Both the position numbers and the translations under genes were made by a program. A DNA stretch of 14,672 bases, taken from contig JAJDDS010000081.1 in assembly GCA_029260195.1 (NCBI GenBank), forward strand, positions 1 through 14,672. The letters run 5' to 3'. Below are positions 6,796 through 12,931 of the stretch, piece by piece (within the stretch, counting starts at the first letter, position 1; every line of letters starts with the position of its first letter). The stretch is from Phycisphaerae bacterium. Its GTDB lineage: Bacteria > Planctomycetota > Phycisphaerae > UBA1845. The notes beneath the pieces are model-generated. The model had not been told where the DNA came from, ran no database searches, and was given only the letters and a program-made list of their open reading frames with translations.

Positions 6796-8498
6796 CACTT
6801 CGGCCCCCCATTCCTGTGATCCTGGGACACCAACCGGTGGGCGGCCTCCAGCGGTTCGAGCAGGATGGCCGCCCGGCCCCGGCCGGAGGTGTTGACCCGG
6901 TGCTCTCGCAGGAAGCCGAGGTCAACGAGCCGCTTGCGAACGTCCTGAGCCCGCTTGGCACCGATGCCCGCGAGACCGGGATAGGCACTGGATGGCTGAC
7001 CGGGGTGCTCCACAACGGCCCTCAGGTAATCGAACTCGGTCTCCGAGAGACCCGACGTTGCTGGCTTGGCGTTGTGGGACATCACCGGCGAGGCACCGCC
7101 ACCCGGACGCCAGTCCGCGAACTCCACCGCGGCCTCGGTGGGCAAAGCGGCGAACGCGTCGGTACGCTCCGCTCCGGATGCCGGGAGCAGCGGTACGGCG
7201 GGGTCGGTCACACCGGGCATGTCGGGCGATGACAGCGCGTCCAGACTCGACGGAACCCGAAACAGAAACGGATGCCGCCAATCGCCCTCGCCCACCTGAC
7301 CCGCAAACAGCCCCGGCACCAGTGTCAGACTCAGGTAGTGCCGCTGCTCGGCGGTCAGCCCCATGGCGGCGCCGATCGCGTCGTAGTCGCGGGCACTGCC
7401 GCAGCGGCCCAGGATTTTGAGCGCCGTGTTGGATACAACGGCGGGCGCGACGTCCGCAGATTGACACGCCAAGAACAACCCAACGCCCGTCCCGCGAACG
7501 GCGGAGATCAAGTCGCTGACGCCGCCCTCCTGATTGGCCGCCGAGACTAGGCGTCCGGCCTCGTCGCAGCAGATCCACAAGTTCATGGCCACGTTCGAGA
7601 CACCGCACGCCACGCGGGAAGTGAACTCCGAGAGCACCAGCGTGTTGAGAATCAGATCCTTGTCCGTTTCGGCCAGGCCACCCAACTCGAACACGACGTG
7701 GCGTTTGGCCCGCTCGTCGGTGGTCCAGCCGACCCGCCAGCGCAGCACGGAACCGATCGACAGCAGCACGGGATCGAGGCTGTCGACGATGGCTTGTCTG
7801 GCCTGTGGGTTGGCCCGCGAATCCCGGGCGATGGTCTCGCGGAGATCGAACAACGTCGGATAGGACGAACCACCGTCGAGCACACCGAACGCGCGGTAGA
7901 GCTCAAGTATGGTGGCGTGAATCAGTTTGCTGGCGCGAGGCGGCAGGCGCAGGACCATCACGAGAATGTCTGACACCCGCGGCGCCCAGTCCATCGGGTT
8001 GACGTACTTCGGCACCTGCAGCGGGTTCAGCCGCAACGCCCGCGCCGGGAGCACCACCAGATCGACCCCCAGGCGGGCCAGGTACGGGCGCAGCATAGAG
8101 AACTCGCGCTTGCGTAGATCGAACAGCCAGACGCCGCGAACACGTGGGGCGATTTGAAGCACCAGCCAGCGGGCCTGGACCGTCTTGCCGGCGCCGCTTC
8201 CGGCGACGACCAGGACGTGGCCGTTGCAGTACTGCAGCCGGACCCGAACGACACGACCGCGAGTATCCAGGCCGAAGACCAGGTCGCCTCGGTACAGCTT
8301 GGGCGGGACAATCGGACCGGCGAACGCCTGGGCGATCCGATGACGCCGGACCCGTTCGGTGATCAGGCCCTGGACGAACTTGTCGGAGACACCGGCCTCG
8401 ATGACCCGCGTCACGGCCCGACCGGCCACGTCATCGAGCAGCCGGTGCCGCTGGGCGTAGATGAGGTCGCGAACGGATTGTGGGATATCGTTATTCAT
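6795..8498 (-). CDS. HerA/FtsK/TraG-type P-loop ATPase with C-terminal winged helix
   Basis: A DNA-pump type ATPase of 567 residues from the ATG at 8498. The N-terminal helical segment (1-60) leads to a short beta region and then the P-loop core. The Walker A motif is VVAGSGAGKTVQARW (about 97-111). The Walker B strand is MNLWICCDEAGRLV (305-318), followed by a sensor-like region ending LFLACQSADV (342-351). The last 80 residues (about 482-560) form a winged helix of MarR/FtsK-gamma style (LSETEFDYLRAVVEHPG, then AQDVRKRLVDLGFLREH and the wing GRGRAAILLEPL). Such ATPases move double-stranded DNA as hexamers or act as conjugative coupling proteins. No membrane segments are visible, so it is cytosolic unless recruited by the small membrane proteins nearby. 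The start overlaps the preceding zinc-protein stop by eight bases and has no good ribosome binding site, implying translational coupling. An upstream in-frame start at 8546 is unlikely. Confidence 0.85.
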   Translation of the reverse strand: MNNDIPQSVRDLIYAQRHRLLDDVAGRAVTRVIEAGVSDKFVQGLITERVRRHRIAQAFAGPIVPPKLYRGDLVFGLDTRGRVVRVRLQYCNGHVLVVAGSGAGKTVQARWLVLQIAPRVRGVWLFDLRKREFSMLRPYLARLGVDLVVLPARALRLNPLQVPKYVNPMDWAPRVSDILVMVLRLPPRASKLIHATILELYRAFGVLDGGSSYPTLFDLRETIARDSRANPQARQAIVDSLDPVLLSIGSVLRWRVGWTTDERAKRHVVFELGGLAETDKDLILNTLVLSEFTSRVACGVSNVAMNLWICCDEAGRLVSAANQEGGVSDLISAVRGTGVGLFLACQSADVAPAVVSNTALKILGRCGSARDYDAIGAAMGLTAEQRHYLSLTLVPGLFAGQVGEGDWRHPFLFRVPSSLDALSSPDMPGVTDPAVPLLPASGAERTDAFAALPTEAAVEFADWRPGGGASPVMSHNAKPATSGLSETEFDYLRAVVEHPGQPSSAYPGLAGIGAKRAQDVRKRLVDLGFLREHRVNTSGRGRAAILLEPLEAAHRLVSQDHRNGGPK

Positions 8499-8913
8499 CG
8501 TTATGCCCAAACTGAACGAAGGGGGACAACAGCGTTCTGCCCACACGTCCGAGGAGGCGTTTGCGGGCGGTGGCCTCGAAGCAGCGTTGGCACATGTGCA
8601 GGTGGGTTCCGCCAGAACCCTCTACCGAGATCGCGTGCCGGCGACACAACGGACGACCGCATCCGTCGTTGGCGCAGTGATGGAAGCAGTCGCTGCACAC
8701 AGGGAGGATTCTGTCACAGACGGAGCAGAAGCCGGCGGGGGGCTTGCCGAGACATCCGCAGCCCAGGGCGAACTGCCGCTCGACGCTGGATGACTCCAGC
8801 GCACCGTCCGGCGACACCGCGTGAGCGGTATCTTCATGGGCGACCGGCTCTTCCTGCCGACCCCAGGGATCGTGCACCACCTTGCGTCGATGCTCACCAC
8901 GGATGGGTTTCAT
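8491..8913 (-). CDS. Cysteine-rich zinc-binding protein, 140 aa
   Basis: Residues 1-48 are polar and probably disordered. Residues 52-111 hold eleven cysteines in paired spacings (C52-x-C54, C63-x2-C66, C73-x2-C76, C80, C85, C90, C108-x2-C111) with several histidines between them. This is consistent with two or more zinc sites in a RING/B-box or treble-clef type arrangement. The final segment (about 115-140) is basic, then hydrophobic. I do not recognise a family; such modules usually mediate protein-protein or nucleic-acid contacts. The ATG at 8913 is preferred over the GTG at 8922 because GGGAG lies at proper distance before it and the GTG sits on top of that site. The stop overlaps the start of the ATPase gene by eight bases, so an adaptor role for the ATPase is a reasonable inference. 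Confidence 0.75.
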   Translation of the reverse strand: MKPIRGEHRRKVVHDPWGRQEEPVAHEDTAHAVSPDGALESSSVERQFALGCGCLGKPPAGFCSVCDRILPVCSDCFHHCANDGCGRPLCRRHAISVEGSGGTHLHMCQRCFEATARKRLLGRVGRTLLSPFVQFGHNDE

Positions 8914-8925
8914 GGACTTCACTCC

Positions 8926-9108
8926 CTACCAAGGCTCGGAGAACATCACCCGAACGGACCACGACCACAGGTGGGTGAGGAACCGATAGCTGAACGCCAC
9001 GGCGAACACCGCGGTCATCAAACCGATCAGCACGATGCAGAACCAGACCGCGAAGCGCATTAGGTCGCGCAAGATCGCGAGGATGGTTTCTTTGTTCCAC
9101 GGGTTCAT
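8926..9108 (-). CDS. Small 'NPW' membrane protein A, 60 aa
   Basis: A short protein starting MNPWNKETILAILRDL, with one strongly hydrophobic segment (about residues 18-40, FAVWFCIVLIGLMTAVFAVAF) and an aromatic, basic C-terminus. The amphipathic helix before the membrane segment carries the Leu-Arg-Asp motif. It is a clear paralogue of the protein encoded at 10145-10387: about 25 of 58 aligned residues are identical by hand count, including NPW, LRD, RFA, GLM and the terminal LW and RV pairs. The start has GGAGA about six bases upstream; a longer frame to 9285 reaches into the preceding gene and is not protein-like. The gene lies between a hypothetical gene and the zinc-protein gene with only 12-17 bases on either side. 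The function is unknown. Confidence 0.75.
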   Translation of the reverse strand: MNPWNKETILAILRDLMRFAVWFCIVLIGLMTAVFAVAFSYRFLTHLWSWSVRVMFSEPW

Positions 9109-9125
9109 GACTTGTCTCCGATCGA

Positions 9126-9590
9126 TCAAGCGGCCTTCGTTCTTCGCACCGGGATGACCGTGTCGGTAGCCGGGTGATAGATCGTGGACTGCCCGGTGAT
9201 TCGACCGATTCGTTCCGCCCGGTAGCGGCCCCGAACGGGCACGGAAGCGTCGAGATAAAAACGCCAGTTCTTGGGGTCCAACCACCCGCCGACATGCACG
9301 TCGCGACGGTAAAGCAGGTGTGCCACCTCAACCAACCAGGAGCGCACGTCTTCTTGCGTGGGCAGCGGGTCGAACCGGCGCTCGTAGCCTTCCAGGGAAA
9401 CGATGTACACGCGCTCGTCGAATTCAGGGAAACTCCAGCTACGCGGATCAAAGGTGAAGCCCGCGGCATTCCGGGGGATGACCTCGTCTGCAAGAAACTG
9501 AGCGAGCGAATTCCACTTGCCTCGCAGGCTTTTTCTCGCAATGGTGATACCGGCGGGCACAAAGACCGCGGTATGGTTGGATTGGATCAT
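9126..9590 (-). CDS. Hypothetical soluble protein, 154 aa
   Basis: I do not recognise a family. The protein looks folded and soluble: there is a basic N-terminal part (1-40), a beta/aromatic region with FDPRSWSFPEFDERVYIVSL (47-66), a helix (TQEDVRSWLVEVAHLLYR, 77-94) and a Trp-rich segment GGWLDPKNWRFYLDAS (100-115). The C-terminus (116-154) is rich in Arg and Thr and may bind nucleic acid or a partner. The start ATG has GGGAG about eight bases upstream. An 85-base gap separates it from the regulator gene upstream and 17 bases separate it from the small membrane gene downstream, so it is probably part of the same transcript. Confidence 0.65.
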   Translation of the reverse strand: MIQSNHTAVFVPAGITIARKSLRGKWNSLAQFLADEVIPRNAAGFTFDPRSWSFPEFDERVYIVSLEGYERRFDPLPTQEDVRSWLVEVAHLLYRRDVHVGGWLDPKNWRFYLDASVPVRGRYRAERIGRITGQSTIYHPATDTVIPVRRTKAA

Positions 9591-9675
9591 GGCGACGCTC
9601 CCAAACGGAATTCACTGCTACCTGAAGGTCCCAACACCGGGGCCTCTGCATGGCCCCCGGGCGCCGCGTTTTTGG

Positions 9676-10140
9676 TCAGGAATTGAGATGTTTTCGCAAA
9701 AGATGAGCTTGTTCAGCGCGAAAACGACGGTAGTACGTTTCCTTGCACCGTTTGGCCCGTGTCAACAAACCGCTCACGGCGCTTCGGCTGGTTCCCAGCA
9801 AGACCGCGATTTCTGACGGTGATTTTCCGTCACGAAAGTACAAACACACGACCCTCCATTGGGGTCGAGTGAGTTGGTCCTGACACGCCTCGAAGGCCTC
9901 AAACGCCTGGGGGCGCCGCCATCGCTTGGCGCTTTGGTCGTCCAATTCCTCGACGGGAGTCCGCCGTCCGGGAGTTCCTCCGGCTCGGCCCTCCTGGGCA
10001 CTACGCAATAAGGCCACAACCTCGGCGTCGGCATCGGAATCACGCTCGTCACACGTCGCCGCCGCCATCTCGCAAAGCGTGTCGGCGAGGGCATTGAGCA
10101 AGGCGCAGAGGCGAAGGATTCCGGATCTTGAATCGTTCAT
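9676..10140 (-). CDS. Sigma region-4-like / phage-type HTH regulator, 154 aa
   Basis: The C-terminal part (about residues 88-137) is a sigma-70 region-4-like helix-turn-helix: LTRPQWRVVCLYFRDGKSPS, then EIAVLLGTSRSAVSGLLTRAKR. The spacing of the recognition helix is typical. A basic tail (KETYYRRFRAEQ) follows. The N-terminal 80 residues are acidic and polar with one amphipathic helix and show no sigma region 2, so it is not a complete sigma factor. Standalone region-4-like proteins of this type include phage late-gene activators and small element regulators. I therefore infer control of element transcription. The start ATG at 10140 lies four bases after the stop of the preceding membrane gene; a GTG at 10164 is an alternative that would overlap that gene. 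Confidence 0.75.
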   Translation of the reverse strand: MNDSRSGILRLCALLNALADTLCEMAAATCDERDSDADAEVVALLRSAQEGRAGGTPGRRTPVEELDDQSAKRWRRPQAFEAFEACQDQLTRPQWRVVCLYFRDGKSPSEIAVLLGTSRSAVSGLLTRAKRCKETYYRRFRAEQAHLLRKHLNS

Positions 10141-10144
10141 GGTC

Positions 10145-10387
10145 TCACCGAACTCGGTGGTCACGGAACTCTAACGGGGACACGGTTGCGGCTTCGGGCT
10201 CGCCGTTCGAGAGTTCGTCACGAAAGAGGACGCGCGAAAAAACTGTCCACAGACGCCACCGGGAACTTGCCACAAACACAATCGCGAAGAGACCCATCAT
10301 GAGTCCGCAAAGTGCTAGGCACAGCCAAAACGCAAAACGGAGGATGTCGCGAAGCAGATTCAATAACGATTGCTTCCAGGGATTCAC
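10145..10387 (-). CDS. Small 'NPW' membrane protein B, 80 aa
   Basis: A paralogue of the protein at 8926-9108. From the GTG at 10387 it begins MNPWKQSLLNLLRDIL, then has one hydrophobic segment (about residues 18-40), an SRWRLW stretch and an RVLF motif. Unlike the paralogue it has an extra polar tail of about 20 residues. The GTG start is preferred over the ATG at 10399: GGAGG lies five bases upstream of it, it restores the shared MNPW terminus, and it overlaps the preceding stop in a GTGA junction. This coupling links it to the 132-residue membrane protein upstream. The function is unknown. Duplication within one gene cluster suggests the two copies form a hetero-oligomer or serve different partners. 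Confidence 0.75.
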   Translation of the reverse strand: MNPWKQSLLNLLRDILRFAFWLCLALCGLMMGLFAIVFVASSRWRLWTVFSRVLFRDELSNGEPEAATVSPLEFRDHRVR

Positions 10388-10782
10388 GGCAACCTCCATT
10401 CATGCCCGTCGGCACCGGCCGATGGTCGGTCGTTGAGTGCGGGTCCTTCGCCGGGCGTGCCCCATCCACCATCTCGGAGTCGGCGGCGCCGGCGCACCGC
10501 ATCGCGGAACGATCGGTGGATGTTCACTACCGCCATCAGAAACAACAGAACGATCAACGTCCCGCCGAGCGCGGCGTAGGGGAGCAGCAGCCCGAGGCGG
10601 TCGGGACCGATCGGCGGTGGGTCATCACCGACAAAGGCGATCAGCCCGAACCCGGACAGCAGCGCCACGCACGCGGCCACCAGCCACCGGGCGCACCCGG
10701 AGAATCCGTCAATCCGCTGCAGCGCCACCAGCGAGCAAAGAAAGACAAGAACAAAAGAAATCGCGAACAGAATGAGGTCCAT
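10384..10782 (-). CDS. Three-TM membrane protein, 132 aa
   Basis: Hydrophobic segments lie at about residues 2-20 (LILFAISFVLVFLCSLVAL), 31-52 (ARWLVAACVALLSGFGLIAFV) and 63-87 (LGLLLPYAALGGTLIVLLFLM). They are followed by a cytoplasmic-looking basic stretch (RRRRRLR, near 97-103) and a polar, Gly/Pro-rich tail. The positive stretch after the third helix suggests the tail faces the cytoplasm. I do not recognise a family. The ATG at 10782 is chosen because AAGGAG lies eight bases upstream; the ATG at 10788 would be only two bases from it. The stop overlaps the next gene in a GTGA junction. A GC-rich hairpin and a 104-base gap separate it from the gene upstream. Confidence 0.7.
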   Translation of the reverse strand: MDLILFAISFVLVFLCSLVALQRIDGFSGCARWLVAACVALLSGFGLIAFVGDDPPPIGPDRLGLLLPYAALGGTLIVLLFLMAVVNIHRSFRDAVRRRRRLRDGGWGTPGEGPALNDRPSAGADGHEWRLP

Positions 10783-10845
10783 GCACATGGCTCCTTAGCG
10801 AGGCGTCCAGTCTTGAACGCGTGTTGACGTTGAGAACAGTCAGAT

Positions 10846-10870
10846 CGCCGGCCGAATGCCCGGGCCGGCG
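10846..10870 (-). terminator. GC-rich hairpin downstream of the 101-residue protein gene
   Basis: Perfect 8-base arms CGCCGGCC (10846-10853) and GGCCGGCG (10863-10870) with a 9-base loop lie 16 bases after the stop of the gene at 10887-11192. No T run follows on the minus strand, so it is a weak candidate for an intrinsic terminator. It may instead be an attenuating or mRNA-stabilising structure. Confidence 0.35.
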
Positions 10871-10886
10871 GGTCAATGGGTTTTCG

Positions 10887-11192
10887 TTAGCCGGCCAGTG
10901 CGGCATGCACAGCAGCGGCGTCGTCCACATACGGCCGTTCGCCGTACCGGTGCGCCAGGCGTGTCAGAATCCGCCGCCAGTCGCTCGGTGAAACGCCCGC
11001 CGGTGTTGGTACCTGCGCGCCGATGGCGTCGTAGGCGGCTTTCGCATGGGCGAGTGTGCGAAGGACGACTTCCGAGCGATCGCCGAGTCCGTACAGACCG
11101 ACGGCACGACCGAGGTCCGCTCGAAGATTCGTCGCACGCAAGTACGCGGGTGGCAGTTGGTCGATTTGTGAAACGTCACATCGCATGATCAT
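10887..11192 (-). CDS. Hypothetical protein, 101 aa, intact member of a duplicated family
   Basis: I do not recognise a named family. The protein is soluble and mostly helical: it has GRAVGLYGLGDRS (residues 28-40), a helix EVVLRTLAHAKAAYDAI (41-57), VPTPAGVSPSDWRRILTRLA (61-80) and a C-terminal helix ending AAAVHAALAG. The start ATG at 11192 has GGAGG six bases upstream. It is also supported by comparison: the interrupted paralogue at 11876-12133 aligns from its own start without gaps across the first 80 residues. Its neighbours are a YbjN-like gene upstream and a membrane-protein gene downstream. The stable length and conserved core suggest a real, small helical protein that may act as a partner of another element product. 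Confidence 0.7.
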   Translation of the reverse strand: MIMRCDVSQIDQLPPAYLRATNLRADLGRAVGLYGLGDRSEVVLRTLAHAKAAYDAIGAQVPTPAGVSPSDWRRILTRLAHRYGERPYVDDAAAVHAALAG

Positions 11193-11239
11193 GATTTTCC
11201 TCCAATTCAGTTGTCATAACTCGACTCGTTCCGGTGAAT

Positions 11240-11731
11240 TCACGTCGGACGTGGCGCGTCGGCCAGCGCCATCTCCACTTCCGCGCAGGCCTCGGCGGCC
11301 GACATCGTCGGATCAAACAGCAGACGGCCGAAGGCTCGGTGGTACCGTTCGCATCTTGCGACGGCACACCCCAACACCTCCTCGAACAACGATGCGCTCA
11401 GCTCCGCATCGCCGAGGGGAACGGTGATGGCGTGGTTCAGATCTCCCTTGCTCATGTTCAGATCGAAGCGGCCGATGATCGCCCCGTAGTTCGCCCGCAC
11501 CACCGCCTCCGCCATGGCAGGACGCCGGTCCTCCGGCACCACGAAAGGCAACTTCACGATGATCAGGACGAGGTGTGGATCTTGCTGAGCACCGACAATG
11601 ATGGAGAAGTGGGCGGCCTTGCACCGGTAACCGATCTCGAATGATGCGTGGCGCTCGCCGGTGTGATAGGCCACGTCGTTCGCATCGAGCGCTTGGCTGA
11701 TTGTGTTCATGGTCGTTTCGAGTTGCGTCAT
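11240..11731 (-). CDS. YbjN-like protein (type III secretion chaperone-like fold)
   Basis: A 163-residue soluble protein. A helix (1-17) is followed by an antiparallel beta region (YHTGERHASFEIGYRC; HFSIIVGAQQ; HLVLIIVKLPFVVP), a helix (EDRRPAMAEAVVRANYGA), strands GRFDLNMSKGDLNHAITVPL (88-107) and a long final helix (about 112-138) with an acidic tail. The order VPE-helix-N-strand 'GRFDL(N/D)'-strand-helix is the YbjN/DUF1790 pattern. Those proteins have a fold related to type III secretion chaperones and are thought to regulate or bind partner proteins. The start ATG has AGAGGA about eight bases upstream. An upstream in-frame extension to 11791 adds a weak leader. Two short genes of another family flank it, one of them broken. 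The assignment is by pattern. Confidence 0.72.
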   Translation of the reverse strand: MTQLETTMNTISQALDANDVAYHTGERHASFEIGYRCKAAHFSIIVGAQQDPHLVLIIVKLPFVVPEDRRPAMAEAVVRANYGAIIGRFDLNMSKGDLNHAITVPLGDAELSASLFEEVLGCAVARCERYHRAFGRLLFDPTMSAAEACAEVEMALADAPRPT

Positions 11732-11789
11732 GGTTTGGTCCTCTCTGCGTACTTGGAAGATCTGATTGCGTCTTTCACCAGTGTTAATC

Positions 11790-11855
11790 AAGGTTCGTTC
11801 CGTACTGGAAATCTACATCCTCTTTTCGATCCCGGTTCCAGCTCGATCGAACCTT
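11790..11855. repeat. Two-tier inverted repeat upstream of the YbjN-like gene
   Basis: Outer arms AAGGTTCG (11790-11797) and CGAACCTT (11848-11855) enclose inner arms CTGGAA and TTCCAG, with nearly symmetric internal loops of 7 and 6 bases. The element lies between the pseudogene stop and the YbjN-like start. It could form a structured leader in the minus-strand transcript or be a composite protein-binding site. No T run follows, so it is not an obvious terminator. Confidence 0.45.
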
Positions 11856-11875
11856 CACAAGGTGCCCGCGCACAC

Positions 11876-12133
11876 TCACCGGTTGTGAGACGTTGCGATG
11901 TCATCCAGAATTCTCACCCTGTCTTTGGGGTCAACGTTCATCGGTCTTGGAACCGCCGCGTCAATCGCGTCGTACGCCAGCTTGTCTGCGGCGAGTATTC
12001 GCAGAATGACGGGGGACCGGTCTGCGGCACCCTACAAGCCCGCAGCCTTGCCGGGGTCGGCGGCAACGTTCAGCGCACAATGCTGAGACGACGAGAGACG
12101 TTCCGCACCTGGTACACCACTCCGAACGACCAT
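11876..12133 (-). pseudogene. Amber-interrupted paralogue of the 101-residue protein
   Basis: A reading frame of 86 codons runs from ATG at 12133 to TGA at 11876, with a single in-frame TAG at 12034-12032 (codon 34). Its conceptual product aligns without gaps from residue 1 with the intact protein at 10887-11192. About 35 of 70 residues are identical in the core, including AGL(*)G, ADRS, LR-LA, AYDAI, VP-P and RIL. The TAG replaces Tyr34 of the intact copy, a single-base difference from a Tyr codon. The start has AAGGAAA about seven bases upstream, and the product would end about 16 residues earlier than the intact copy. The frame is otherwise undamaged, so inactivation is recent, or the stop is read through, or it is a sequencing error. 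It is the first leftward gene after the control region and therefore heads the transcript. Confidence 0.75.
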
Positions 12134-12250
12134 CAACTTTCCTTTCGGTGTGAAACACTACTGCCGCGAACGAGCACCAGAACACTCGTTCTCTTTCATC
12201 CAAGATACGACGCGATTGCTTATACGGAGCTTATCACCGCTGATAAGTAG
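12134..12250. promoter_or_regulatory. Divergent intergenic control region with two inverted repeats
   Basis: This 117-base region separates the leftward pseudogene and operon from a rightward gene, and so should hold promoters for both. It contains GAACGAG/CTCGTTC (12168-12174 and 12185-12191, 10-base spacer) and CTTATCA/TGATAAG (12230-12236 and 12241-12247, 4-base spacer). The second sits just ahead of the ATG at 12251 and is a plausible repressor site. A TATAAG on the minus strand near 12219-12224 could serve as a -10 box for leftward transcription, but I see no convincing -35. Confidence 0.45.
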
Positions 12251-12931
12251 ATGAGATTTGTCACCCTTCGCGGCCATGCTTTCTTGGTGTCTGGAGTGCT
12301 CGCATACCGAAACGCTTTTATAGCCCGAGTGCGGGCATCGGTGATGGTGAAGTCAATCGAAGTTCGAGATGATAAGAATTACGTACTCTTGACAGCAGGA
12401 GCTCTGAACGATTTGGAGACGCTGCGTGCAGTCGTTCCTCGGAGCCCGAGTGAGTTTCGACCTAAGAACTTCAGTTTCGATTGTCCGGAGGAAGCGACCG
12501 CTTGGCTTCTTACGGCCTACAGTCGAAGATTGTTGTATTTCCGGCGACACGGAGATGCGGCGCTGGAGCTGCCGTTACACACATGGGTGCTCGGAAAACC
12601 GCGCGCAGCGAGCGCGATGCTGTCGGTCTTCTTTGCTTCACGGCCGGCGCAAACCGACCGGCGCGTCGTTGTCCACAGGGCACCGCTTCAATACGGAACA
12701 CGCACCGTCCCGCCGTGCTGGCTGGGAGTCTACCGGACCAAGCAAGGCGTGCTGCGGTACCGTGACCACCTGTCTCATGACGAACAGACCGTCGCTTCGG
12801 ATTTCCTCGAAAGAGTGCTGGATCGTTATCGTGGAGGGACAGAATCGGTTCGCCAATCCATGAACGAAACAGGCCATCCGGTGTGGATGTCATCGGCACC
12901 GCCGGATCTCTCGGATGCCTCAAACAGATAG
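12251..12931 (+). CDS. Hypothetical protein, up to 226 aa
   Basis: This is the only rightward gene I can support. The first 31 residues from the ATG at 12251 are basic and hydrophobic, while an internal ATG at 12344 (MVKSIEVRDDKNYVLL) gives a better-looking start of a folded domain of 195 residues. Neither has a strong ribosome binding site. The remainder shows a mix of helices and strands (ATAWLLTAYSRRLLYFRRHG; LPLHTWVLGKPRAASAMLSV; CWLGVYRTKQGVLRYRDHL; DFLERVLDRYRGG) and a polar tail. No catalytic motif is obvious and I do not recognise a family. Base composition in the first 250 bases is lower in GC than the neighbouring cluster, which may mean a different origin. Its 3' end overlaps the convergent winged-helix gene by 12 bases. 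Confidence 0.55.
   Translation: MRFVTLRGHAFLVSGVLAYRNAFIARVRASVMVKSIEVRDDKNYVLLTAGALNDLETLRAVVPRSPSEFRPKNFSFDCPEEATAWLLTAYSRRLLYFRRHGDAALELPLHTWVLGKPRAASAMLSVFFASRPAQTDRRVVVHRAPLQYGTRTVPPCWLGVYRTKQGVLRYRDHLSHDEQTVASDFLERVLDRYRGGTESVRQSMNETGHPVWMSSAPPDLSDASNR

Larger units (their letters stand above)
1100..12133 (-). mobile_element. Probable integrative element (approximate extent)
   Basis: The span runs from an integrase and an excisionase-like gene to the head of a long co-directional gene run. It includes a DNA-pump type ATPase, a region-4-like regulator, many small membrane or orphan proteins, a duplicated gene family and a fresh pseudogene. These are features of an integrated mobile element. 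The limits given are the outermost genes of the co-directional run, not observed ends. I found no attachment repeats, relaxase, replication initiator or phage structural genes, so the element type (ICE-like, satellite, genomic island) is open. Confidence 0.6.

Noticed and set aside
8154..8978. Long plus-strand open frame opposite the ATPase and zinc-protein genes
   Set aside because: The opposite strand encodes clear Walker motifs and paired cysteines; this frame is an Arg/Gly/Asp-rich shadow.
11961..12203. Minus-strand open frame of 80 codons over the pseudogene
   Set aside because: It is in a different frame from the one that aligns with the paralogue, and has no homology to the intact copy.
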